From NCBI RefSeq assembly GCF_030285625.1, contig NZ_CP127294.1, forward strand, positions 2,304,001-2,368,000: a stretch of DNA of 64,000 bases, in the 5' to 3' direction. Positions 9,391 through 17,249 of this stretch are shown piece after piece (position 1 is the first letter of the stretch; every line of letters begins with the position of its first letter). The notes beneath the pieces are model-generated. The model saw nothing but the letters and a program-made list of their open reading frames with translations. It searched no databases and was not told the DNA's origin. The stretch is from Amycolatopsis sp. 2-15. Lineage in GTDB: Bacteria; Actinomycetota; Actinomycetes; Mycobacteriales; Pseudonocardiaceae. The position numbers were made by a program, and so were the translations under genes.

Positions 9391-10530
9391 ATGCAGGAGA
9401 CGCTGCGTGCGCGGGCAGCCGTCTCGGTGGTGTTCGCGGTGTGCGGGGCGGCGTTCGCCACGTGGGCCGCGCGGATCCCGGCGGCGCAGGCCCACGCGGG
9501 GCTGAGCGCCGGGCAGCTGGCGATCGGCCTGTTCGGCCTCGCGGCGGGGTCCGTGGTGGCGCTGGTGGCGGCCGGCCCGATGCTCACGAAGATCGGCAGC
9601 CGGCGAGGTGTCGTGATCGGTGCCACGGTGCTGTGCGCGGGCCTGCCGCTGGCCGCGCTGGCGTCGAACCTGGTTGCGTTCGTGGGTGCGCTCGTGGTGC
9701 TCGGGGTGGGCAACAGCCTGCTCGACGTGTCGATGAACGCCCACGCCGCGCGCGTCGAGGAGGCATACGGGCGGCCGATCTTCGCGGGGTTCCACGCGTT
9801 CTGGAACATCGGCGGGCTGCTGGGTTCCGGCGTCGGCGCGCTGCTGGAGCACGTGCCGATCGGGGTGCACTTCACCGTGACGGGCGTGGTGCTGCTGGTG
9901 ATCACGCTGGCGGCGTCGACGCGCTTCCTGCCGGGCGCCGACCGCGGCCAGGGCGACGCGGCGTTCGCGCTGCCGGGCAAGGCGCTGATCCCGCTGGGAG
10001 TGATCGCCTTCTGCGGCTTCGTGGCCGAGGGGACGGTGAACGACTGGAGCGCGGTTTACTTGCGGGACGTCACGGTCGCGTCGGCTGCGTTGGCGTCGCT
10101 GGGGTACTTCGCGTTCTCGATCACGATGATCGCGGTGCGGGTGGTGGCCGACCGGCTGGTGGCGCGGTTCGGCGTGGTGCCCTTCATGCGGGTGGCGACC
10201 TTGGTGACGGTGGTCGGGTTCGTGCTGGTGGTGGCCGTGCCGGTGCCGGGTTTCGCGGTGGCCGGGTTCGCCGTGGTGGGGCTCGGGGTGTCCGGCATGG
10301 TGCCGCTGGCGTGGAGCGCGGCCGGCCGCAAGCAGACTGCTGCGCCGGGGCGCGCGATCGCGGCCGTGGCGGCCTGCGGCTACTTCGGTTTCCTCGTCGG
10401 CCCGGTCCTCATCGGCGCCCTGGCCGGCGGCATCGGGCTGCACTGGGCGCTCGGCGTGGTGGGCGCGCTGGTGGTGTCGGTGTACTTCCTGGCGCCGACC
10501 ATGCGGGCGGCCCCGGTTCCGGCCCGCTGA
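9391..10530 (+). CDS. MFS transporter, YbjJ-like
   Basis: A 379-residue membrane transporter with 12 hydrophobic segments. VLGVGNSLLDVSMNAHAARVE followed by FAGFHAFWNIGGLLGSGVGALLE is characteristic of the YbjJ/FucP-related MFS branch. Family members are mostly uncharacterised, and sugar or drug export has been suggested for some. The ATG at 9391 is preferred because the upstream in-frame ATG lies inside the topA terminator; the ribosome site is weak. It stands alone between topA and the damage-inducible gene. Substrate unknown. Confidence 0.8.
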   Translation: MQETLRARAAVSVVFAVCGAAFATWAARIPAAQAHAGLSAGQLAIGLFGLAAGSVVALVAAGPMLTKIGSRRGVVIGATVLCAGLPLAALASNLVAFVGALVVLGVGNSLLDVSMNAHAARVEEAYGRPIFAGFHAFWNIGGLLGSGVGALLEHVPIGVHFTVTGVVLLVITLAASTRFLPGADRGQGDAAFALPGKALIPLGVIAFCGFVAEGTVNDWSAVYLRDVTVASAALASLGYFAFSITMIAVRVVADRLVARFGVVPFMRVATLVTVVGFVLVVAVPVPGFAVAGFAVVGLGVSGMVPLAWSAAGRKQTAAPGRAIAAVAACGYFGFLVGPVLIGALAGGIGLHWALGVVGALVVSVYFLAPTMRAAPVPAR

Positions 10531-10559
10531 CCGACCGTTCGGCGCACAGTGGCGGCGAG

Positions 10560-10602
10560 TCGAACAAAAGTTCGAAAAATTGTCGGTGCCAGGGTGTTCA
10601 AT
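10560..10602 (+). promoter_or_regulatory. LexA SOS box and PafBC-type (RecA-NDp-like) promoter
   Basis: TCGAACAAAAGTTCGA (10560-10575) matches the actinobacterial LexA box TCGAAC-N4-GTTCGA at every fixed base. Immediately after it, TTGTCGGTG (10580-10588), 8 bases, then TTCAAT (10597-10602) matches the mycobacterial RecA-independent DNA-damage promoter TTGTCRGTG-N8-TANNNT, except for one base in the -10. The start point would fall on GTG 10609. M. tuberculosis recA combines the same two elements. Confidence 0.8.
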
Positions 10603-10608
10603 GCAGAG

Positions 10609-11688
10609 GTGAGTTCAGCGACCGCAGTCTTCGACGTCATCGACGAAGTCATCGCGCCGCTCCGGGCCGAGGTACCGGAGCGGCCGTCGGTGATGGAGTT
10701 CTACGACCCGCAGTTCACGGTGCCGCCGGTGCTGGAGGGGGTGGGTGGTTCTGGTTCCGGTGGTTCGGGGCCGCCTGGCTGGGGGCCAGGTGACTCGGGC
10801 TACCGGGATCTGGGGGACGCGGAGGGCTCGGGGCGTGCTCGCTCGGATCCTGAGGACGGCTCGGGCGCTCGGGATGTCTCGGATCGTTCGGGCGAGGCCG
10901 GGGTGCGGGGTGACTCGGGAGCTTCCGGGGGTGCGTCGGGCTCTTCGGACTCGTCGGCGTCTTCGGGCTTGTCGGGCTCTTCTGGGTCTTCGGGGGCTTC
11001 TGGGTCTTCGGAGGAGCTGAGCCTGGCCGACCAGGTGCGGCAGTCGTTCGGGCCCACGCTGATGCCGTCGTTGATCGATGAGGTCGAGCAGTACACGCGG
11101 TTCGTCGCGGGCATGTCGGAGCTCGGCCTGGTGCCCGAGGGCCAGGTGACGCCGGAGGCCGTCGGGCTCTACCGCGTGTTGCGGGGCGGCTTCATCCGCG
11201 GCGTGGTGACCGGCGTCTTCCCGGCGCGCCCGGAGCCGTGGGAGGTGCGCTTCTTCGGCGACGAGGACTACACCACCGTGATGAGCAAGCTGGGCCGCCG
11301 CGCGCGGCTGCGTTCCGGCCTGCTCAGCGCCCTGCCGGGCTGGGTGTTCGACGGGCTGCCGGACCGTCCGCCGGGGCCGGGGCCGGCCGTCCGCATCGAG
11401 ACCGACCGCAGCGGCCTCGTCCCGCGCGCCGCGTGGGGCTCGCTCGACGTCATCCGCGCCGCGGTCGCCCGCCCGCGCCTCGGCACGGTGCTCGTCGACC
11501 TGGCCGTCCGCGACGCCGTCCTCGCCGAATACCCGCACGGCGCCTTCGGCCTCGTCGACAACGACCAGGGCCGCTACCAGTTCCGCGCCGCCCCCCGCCC
11601 CGACGGCGGCTGGATCATGACCTGGCAACCCGCCACCCGTAGCACGGCGGAAGCCTGGATCGTCGAGGCGGTCCGCAACCATGCCTAA
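10609..11688 (+). CDS. DNA-damage-inducible protein of unknown function, possibly EspG-like
   Basis: About 359 residues. A short N-terminal segment is followed by a Gly/Ser/Asp low-complexity linker (roughly residues 40-140, with SSGSSGASGSS runs). A folded domain of about 210 residues starts at SLADQVRQSFG. Its C-terminal portion, GLVDNDQGRYQFRAAPRPDGGW, loosely resembles the end of the EspG-type proteins at 38-40 kb (WFDTxTGRY....DGrxW). That likeness is weak and is my own reading. GTG 10609 falls 7 bases after the -10 box of the damage promoter, so translation is probably leaderless; an upstream GTG (10549) lies before the LexA box and is unlikely. No nuclease, polymerase or helicase motif is seen. 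Regulation suggests a role during DNA damage. Confidence 0.65.
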   Translation: MSSATAVFDVIDEVIAPLRAEVPERPSVMEFYDPQFTVPPVLEGVGGSGSGGSGPPGWGPGDSGYRDLGDAEGSGRARSDPEDGSGARDVSDRSGEAGVRGDSGASGGASGSSDSSASSGLSGSSGSSGASGSSEELSLADQVRQSFGPTLMPSLIDEVEQYTRFVAGMSELGLVPEGQVTPEAVGLYRVLRGGFIRGVVTGVFPARPEPWEVRFFGDEDYTTVMSKLGRRARLRSGLLSALPGWVFDGLPDRPPGPGPAVRIETDRSGLVPRAAWGSLDVIRAAVARPRLGTVLVDLAVRDAVLAEYPHGAFGLVDNDQGRYQFRAAPRPDGGWIMTWQPATRSTAEAWIVEAVRNHA

Positions 11689-13069
11689 CCGACACGGCGG
11701 CTCACCTGGGCATTCGGAGACCGGGAACGGAGGTGAAGGGGACCGGCGTTGAGGGCGCCCAGCGGCTGAGCCACTGGAGCCAAGTCCGCGCCGCACCGGT
11801 GCTTGGCTCGCGGCGCCGCAGTCGGCTCGCCGGCGCTGCCCGGCGGTGCCGACCCGCTGGGGACCGGCGTACCGGCGCGGCATCCACCTGAGCGGGCGCC
11901 GCGGACCGTGGCGGAGCGGGGTCCGCCGAGTGGGTGAGCCTGGCCTGATCGCCGATCGAGTGTGCGGCGCCGACTGTCGTCGCGGCTGAGATGGCTTGCC
12001 GGGTGGGTGAGTTCGGCCCTGCCGCGGGTCGACCCGGCGCTGCGGACTGCGGCGGGTGCGGGGTTCGGCGGGCGGGTGAGCTCTATCGCCGGCCGAGCGG
12101 GAGGCGTCGGCTGCCGTCGCGGGTCAAATGGCTTGCCGGGTGGTGACTCGCCGGGTGGTGAGCGCAGTCCCGCGGCCGGTCGACCTGGCATCGCGACTGT
12201 GGCGGAGCGGGTTCGCCGAGTGGGTGAGCCTGGCCTGATCCCAGGTCTAGTTTGCGGCGCCGCCCGTCGTCGCGGCTTGAGATGGCTCGCCGGGTCAATC
12301 AGTTCGGCCCCAGCGGCCGGTCGACCCGGCGCTGCGGACTGCGGCGGGCGGGTGAGCTCTATCGCCGGCCGAGCGGGAGGTGTCGGTTGCCGTCGCGGGT
12401 CAATGGCTTGGCGGGCGGGTGAGCGCAGCCCACGATCGGCCGACCCGCCATCGCGGACTGCGATGGAGCGGGGTTCGCCGGCGGGTGAGCCTGGCCTGAT
12501 CCCAGGTCGAGTGGGCGGCGCCGCCTGTCGTCGCGGCTGAGATGGCTCGCCGGGGTGGGTGAGTTCGGCCCTGTCGCGGGTTGACCCGGCATCGCGACCG
12601 GCGCGGTACGCGGTTCGTAGGCGGGCGAGCCTGGCCCGATCCCCGGTCGAGCAGGCGGTGCCGACTGTCGGCGTGGCTCAGATGGCGTGCCGGGAGAGGT
12701 GAGCTCGGCGCCGTCGCGGGTCGACCCGGCATCGCGGACCGTCGCGGTGCAGGGTTCGCTGAGTGGGTGAGCCCGGCCTGATCGCCGGTCGAGTGGGCGG
12801 CGCCGACTGCCGTCGCGCCTGAAATGTCTCGTCCACACCGCCGGCCGCCGGCCACGATCGATTACGAAGAGTGCCCGATCTCGTGACCGGTATCACCCGT
12901 GGACGTCGCTTTCGGCGGTCGACCGGGGTGGCCGTGGCCTGCAAACTGCTGCGGGACCGTCCGGTCGGCGGCGGGCTCGCGAGCGTTTCTGCGGCCATTG
13001 GGCGGATGCGGGAGCCGGTAGTGTCGCCGACACTGGAAGGCGAGGACATTCCGTAGTGAGGTGGTCACC
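11689..13069. other. 1.4-kb gap without a supported gene
   Basis: Reading frames in this stretch are repetitive Arg/Pro/Gly-rich translations of a degenerate tandem repeat (11880-12840) on both strands, with no ribosome sites or family likeness. Bases 12845-13069 hold the likely promoter region of the 13070 gene. Confidence 0.6.
11880..12840. repeat. Degenerate tandem repeat, about 7 copies of a 128-148 bp unit
   Basis: The landmark GTGAGCC/T...TGATC..CGGTCGAG recurs at 11934, 12076, 12224, 12352, 12485, 12625 (as GCGAGCC) and 12767, giving spacings of 142, 148, 128, 133, 140 and 142 bases. Each unit also carries variants of GACTGTCGTCGCGGCTGAGATGG and of GGTCGACCCGGCATCGCGGA. Copies alternate between two variants (GAGCCTGGCCTGATC and GAGCTCTATCGCCGG). 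The region is non-coding by every sign I can see. Confidence 0.8.
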
Positions 13070-13684
13070 ATGAGCACGAGCGGTGGGGCTCCTTTCTTCA
13101 ATGCCCCCCAGGGCACGCAAAGCGCCCGCAGCGCGCCGCAGCCGGAGCGCGACGGGACGCTGGACGGCAGCGTCGGCGGGGAGCGGTTCGCCGATCCGCT
13201 CGCCGGGCTGGTCACGGCGGCCGAGGCGGCGCCCGCGGACGACGCGCGGCCGTTGCCGACCGCGCGGCCTGTGCAGCACGACCCCGAGGCCGTGAAGCGG
13301 ATGGTCGAAGCCGCGCTGCGGGAGGAGGCCGCCCGCACGCCGCAGCCGATCCAGCCGGCTGAGGAGAAGCCCGACGGCGTGCCGCTGGGGTTGCTGCCGC
13401 GGCAGCGGACGTGGCCCACGCGCGCGCCGCAGCTGCTCAAGCGGGTGCCGCGGCCGCGGCCGAAGGCGAAAGCCGAGGTCGCCGACGACGACATCGAGGC
13501 CGAACTAGCCGAACGGCAGGCGAAAAAGCGCAGTCTGCCGAACATCGGGATGCCGAACCTGGGCCGTCCGTCGACGAGCGCGGCGGGCGTGATCCTCGCG
13601 ATCGTGCTGCTGATCGTGTTCGTCGTGATCGCGCTGTACATGGTGTCGAGCCTGGTCAGCAGTGTGACGGGCCTGTTCAGCTGA
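13070..13684 (+). CDS. Membrane-anchored hypothetical protein with Pro/Arg-rich cytoplasmic part
   Basis: 204 residues. The first 165 residues are polar, rich in Pro, Ala, Arg and acidic residues, with the cluster RVPRPRPKAKAEV near residue 130. One strongly hydrophobic segment (about 175-197, VILAIVLLIVFVVIALYMVSSLV) ends the protein, so it is a tail-anchored or C-terminally inserted membrane protein. ATG 13070 follows GAGGTGG; an in-frame GTG lies at 13061. I recognise no family. It precedes the MFS-Tmk fusion and holB but a 140-base gap separates them. Confidence 0.7.
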   Translation: MSTSGGAPFFNAPQGTQSARSAPQPERDGTLDGSVGGERFADPLAGLVTAAEAAPADDARPLPTARPVQHDPEAVKRMVEAALREEAARTPQPIQPAEEKPDGVPLGLLPRQRTWPTRAPQLLKRVPRPRPKAKAEVADDDIEAELAERQAKKRSLPNIGMPNLGRPSTSAAGVILAIVLLIVFVVIALYMVSSLVSSVTGLFS

Positions 13685-13824
13685 CGTCGCTCCACCACCG
13701 CCACACCCGGGCCGGTGCGGTGTCCGGATCGGCGATCGGGCTACCCTGACGACACGGTCGGGGGATCCGAAACGGGGTTTCCCGACGTCGCCGTGACGAG
13801 TGGGGTGGGCGTATCAGCGAAGGC

Positions 13825-15990
13825 GTGCGGTCGGTACCCGGCGCCGGATCGGGTGGCTCGGCGAGTGCCGAGGCGTCCACGATCCACCGCGTCCGTCGGG
13901 TGCTGGCGATCAGACCATTCCGTCGGCTGTGGGGCGTCACGTACCTGTGCAGTGTCGCCGATTGGCTGAACCTGCTGGCTCTCACGAGCCTGAGCACGAA
14001 ACTGCTCAGCAACTACACCGCGCAGAACTTCGCGTTCGTCGGTGTGGTGCTCACGAACCTGCTGCCCGGCCTGCTGTTCGCGCCGATCGGCGGCATCCTC
14101 GCCGACCGCTTCGACCGCCGCAAGGTGATGGTCGTCTGCGACTTCCTGCGCTGCGGCTTCCTGCTGTCGATCGCGATCGTCGGCGCGCCGTGGTGGCTGT
14201 TCGTCGCGAACTTCCTGGTCGGCTGTTGCTCGATCATGTGGATCCCGTCGAAGGACGCGGCGGTGCCCAACCTGCTGCGCCGCCCGGACCAGGTCGAGAC
14301 GGCCAACCAGCTCGGCATGGTGATGACCTACGGCCTCGCCGTGATCACCGCCGCCGGCGCCAACGCCCTCATCCTGGGCGCGAACACCACGTTCCACCTG
14401 TTCCAAGGGGCGACGGCCGACCTCTACATCGCGAAGATCGTCGTCGTCATCAACGGCCTGCTCTACCTGACCAGCGGTATCCTCATCGCCACGCGGATTC
14501 CCGAGCTCTCGCTGCGCGACGTCCACAAGCTGCCCGACCAGAAGGTCAAAAAGGCCGACGAAGAGAAGTTCGGCTTCGGCGACATGGTGCGCGACGGCCT
14601 GCGCTTCGTGAAGAGCACGCCCTTGGTGCGCGGTCTGCTGATCGGCGCGTTCGGGGCGTTCGCCGCGGGCGGGGCGGTGGTGGCCTCGGCCAAGCCGTAC
14701 TCGTCGTCGCTGCTCGCGGGCGATGCCGCGTTCAACCTGCTGGTGCTCGCCGTGTTCCTCGGCCTCGCCACCGGCATGGCCCTCGCGCCCAAGCTCGCGC
14801 GGCGGCTGCCGCACGACCGGCTGTTCGGTATCTCGATCGTCGTGGCCGGGCTGTCGCTGGTGATCATCGCGCTGTCGCCGCACCTCGCGATCTCGGTGAT
14901 CGCCGTGGCGCTCACCGGCTTCTGCGCCGGCATCGCGTTCCTCACCGGCGTCACGATCATCGGCTCGCGCGTGGAAGACGCGATCCGCGGCCGGGTCAAC
15001 GCGATCTACCAATCGATGCTGAAGATCGTGCTGTTCGGCTCGACGATCGTCACGCCGGCGTTGATCGGCCTGGTCCGCCCGCACCAGATCAACGTGTGGG
15101 GCAGCCCCGTCACCATCGACGGCACGCGCCCGGTGATGATCGGCGGCGGCGTGCTCGCGGTGCTGCTCGGCGTGATCGCCTACCGGCAGATGGACGACCG
15201 CCGAAGCGAGAAGATCCTCACCGACCTGCGCAACGCCCTGCGCCGCGCACCCCGGCGCGTCAACGGTTTCCTCATCGCGCTCGAAGGCACCACGGCCATC
15301 AACACGGCCAGCCAGGCCGCGCGGCTCTCGCGCTGGCTCGGCACCGGCACCCGGCCGGTGGTGCTGGCCGCCGACCCCGCGCTCGACGAGCTGCGGTTCC
15401 GTTCGCTGATCTCCGACGCGTCGCTCACGGGTGCGCGGGCCCAGGCGCTCGTCGCCGCGGCCGTGCGCGCGGAGCTGGTCGAACGCGAGATCCAGCCGGC
15501 GCTCGACGCCGGGTCCGTGGTGGTGATGGAGCGCTTTGTCGACTCGCCGCTCGCGCACCTGTGCACGGTCGCCGGCCTCGACGCCGGTGAGCTCGAGGGC
15601 CTGGCCGACTGGGCGACGGGCAAGCTGCGCCCCGACCTCACGGTGCTGCTCGACGCCGACCCGGGTCAGCGTGACCAGAACTCGTCGGTGTCGGTGAACG
15701 ACCAGTGGCGCGTGCAGCACCTGCTCGCCGAGATGGCCGCGGCCGACCCCGACCGGTACGTGGTCGTCGACGCCGACGGCACCGACGACGAGGTCGCGGC
15801 ACGCGTCCGCACGGCCGTGCTCGCGGTGTTCGTCGGCCGCCTGTCGGGGCTCGCGCCTTCGGAGCCGGCCGAACGTCCGGAGCTGGACCACAGCACCCAC
15901 GCCGTGGCGACGGCCGACGTCGTCGAAGGTGCCGTCGCGGAGGCCGAGCTCGCGCCCGCGCAGGAAGTGTCCGAAGTGGACGCCAAGTGA
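13825..15990 (+). CDS. MFS transporter fused to a degenerate thymidylate kinase domain
   Basis: 721 residues in two parts. Residues about 25-455 are a 12-helix MFS permease, with the motif A variant GGILADRFDRRKVM. Residues about 478-690 resemble thymidylate kinase (dTMP to dTDP), including ERFVDSPLAHL in place of DRYxxSxxAYQ. However, the P-loop is lost: where active Tmk has EGGDGAGKSTQ, this reads EGTTAINTASQ, without the catalytic Lys. An MFS-Tmk fusion next to holB is known in Streptomyces, where the P-loop is intact as I recall. The kinase domain here is therefore probably inactive and may serve as a nucleotide sensor or relic. GTG 13825 is the likely start. Its stop overlaps the holB start. 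Confidence 0.85.
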   Translation: MRSVPGAGSGGSASAEASTIHRVRRVLAIRPFRRLWGVTYLCSVADWLNLLALTSLSTKLLSNYTAQNFAFVGVVLTNLLPGLLFAPIGGILADRFDRRKVMVVCDFLRCGFLLSIAIVGAPWWLFVANFLVGCCSIMWIPSKDAAVPNLLRRPDQVETANQLGMVMTYGLAVITAAGANALILGANTTFHLFQGATADLYIAKIVVVINGLLYLTSGILIATRIPELSLRDVHKLPDQKVKKADEEKFGFGDMVRDGLRFVKSTPLVRGLLIGAFGAFAAGGAVVASAKPYSSSLLAGDAAFNLLVLAVFLGLATGMALAPKLARRLPHDRLFGISIVVAGLSLVIIALSPHLAISVIAVALTGFCAGIAFLTGVTIIGSRVEDAIRGRVNAIYQSMLKIVLFGSTIVTPALIGLVRPHQINVWGSPVTIDGTRPVMIGGGVLAVLLGVIAYRQMDDRRSEKILTDLRNALRRAPRRVNGFLIALEGTTAINTASQAARLSRWLGTGTRPVVLAADPALDELRFRSLISDASLTGARAQALVAAAVRAELVEREIQPALDAGSVVVMERFVDSPLAHLCTVAGLDAGELEGLADWATGKLRPDLTVLLDADPGQRDQNSSVSVNDQWRVQHLLAEMAAADPDRYVVVDADGTDDEVAARVRTAVLAVFVGRLSGLAPSEPAERPELDHSTHAVATADVVEGAVAEAELAPAQEVSEVDAK

Positions 15991-17186
15991 CCGGGCCGAT
16001 CGGTGTCTGGGCCGAGCTCGTGGGTCAGGAGCCGGCGGTCGAAACGCTGTCGACGGCTTCGTCGGCGGCCGCGAAGATCGTGGCGGGCGAGCCGGTCCCG
16101 CCGGGCGCGATGACGCACGCGTGGCTGGTCACGGGCCCGCCGGGGTCCGGCCGTTCGGTCGCGGCGCGCACGTTCGCGGCCGCGTTGCAGTGCAGCACCG
16201 GCACGGGCTGCGGCGCGTGCCCCGGCTGCCGCACGACGATGGCGGGCACCCACGCCGACGTCCGGCTCGTGGTGCCAGAAGGCCTGTCGATCTCGGTCGC
16301 GGAGATGCGCGCGCTGGTGCAGGCCGCCGCGCGGCGCCCGACCACGGGCGAGTGGCAGGTCGTGATCATCGAGGACGCCGACCGGCTCACGGAAGGCGCG
16401 TCGAACGCGCTGCTCAAGGCCGTCGAGGAGCCGCCGGAGCGCACGGTGTTCCTGCTGTGCGCGCCGTCGGACCACCCGGATGACGTGTCGGTGACCATCC
16501 GCTCGCGCTGCCGCCTGGTGACCCTGAGGACGCCACCGCCCGAGGCCATCGCGCAGGTGCTGGTGGCGCGTGACGGCGTCGACCCCGAGCTCGCGCAGTG
16601 GGCCGCGTCCGTCTGCGGCGGCCACGTCGGCCGCGCGCGAAGGCTCGCCACGGACGACTCCGCGCGCCAGCGCCGCGCCACCGTGCTGCGGATCCCGACG
16701 GGCCTGCGCCGCCCCGCCGACGTCTTCACCAGCGCCGACCAGCTGATCAGCGCCGCGGAGGCCGACGCCGGCGAGGAAAGCAAGGCCCGCGACGAGAACG
16801 AACGCTCCGAACTCCGCACCGCCATGGGCGGCGACGGCATCGGCAAGGGCGTCGCCGGCGCCAAGCGCGCCGCCGAGGCCGCCGTGAAGCAGCTCGAAAA
16901 ACGCCAGAAGTCCCGCGCCACCCGCACCCAGCGCGACACGCTCGACCTCGCGCTCGTCGATCTCGCCGGCTTCTACCGCGACGTCCTCGTCACCACCACC
17001 CACTCCGGCGCCACCCTCAACCACCCGGACCACGCCGACGACATCCGCGCCGCCGCCGCGGCCTGGACGCCGGAATCCACGCTGCGCCGCCTGGAAGCCG
17101 TCCTCGAATGCCGCGAGGCGATCGAGCTGAACGTCAAGCCGCGCATTGCCGTGGAGGCCATGGTGACCACGCTTCGCCAGGGCTGA
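15987..17186 (+). CDS. holB: DNA polymerase III subunit delta' (clamp loader)
   Basis: A clamp-loader AAA+ subunit that helps load the sliding clamp at replication forks. The Walker A region reads GPPGSGRS (Arg replacing Lys, as expected for the non-hydrolysing delta' subunit), followed by the four-cysteine zinc motif CSTGTGCGACPGC, IIEDADRLTEGASNALLKAVEEP and the SRC motif in TIRSRCR. Beyond residue 220 an Ala/Lys/Glu-rich insertion precedes the C-terminal collar helices. GTG 15987 overlaps the preceding stop (GTGA), so it is translationally coupled to the MFS-Tmk gene. A bidirectional hairpin follows. 399 residues is normal for actinobacteria. Confidence 0.95.
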   Translation: MTGPIGVWAELVGQEPAVETLSTASSAAAKIVAGEPVPPGAMTHAWLVTGPPGSGRSVAARTFAAALQCSTGTGCGACPGCRTTMAGTHADVRLVVPEGLSISVAEMRALVQAAARRPTTGEWQVVIIEDADRLTEGASNALLKAVEEPPERTVFLLCAPSDHPDDVSVTIRSRCRLVTLRTPPPEAIAQVLVARDGVDPELAQWAASVCGGHVGRARRLATDDSARQRRATVLRIPTGLRRPADVFTSADQLISAAEADAGEESKARDENERSELRTAMGGDGIGKGVAGAKRAAEAAVKQLEKRQKSRATRTQRDTLDLALVDLAGFYRDVLVTTTHSGATLNHPDHADDIRAAAAAWTPESTLRRLEAVLECREAIELNVKPRIAVEAMVTTLRQG

Positions 17187-17201
17187 CCGCGCGCCAACGA
17201 G

Positions 17202-17239
17202 AACGGCCCGGCCACCGTGAAAGGTGACCGGGCCGTTTT
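17202..17239. terminator. Bidirectional terminator between holB and the LAYTG protein gene
   Basis: Outer arms AACGGCCCGG (17202-17211) and CCGGGCCGTT (17228-17237), inner arms CACC/GGTG, then TTTT. It lies between convergent genes. Confidence 0.8.
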
Positions 17240-17249
17240 CCGCGGCAAC

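Noticed and set aside
11685..12855. Overlapping Arg/Pro-rich ORFs in the 12-kb repeat array
   Set aside because: The open frames result from GC-rich repeats; frames on both strands are equally open and none has a ribosome site or conserved motif.
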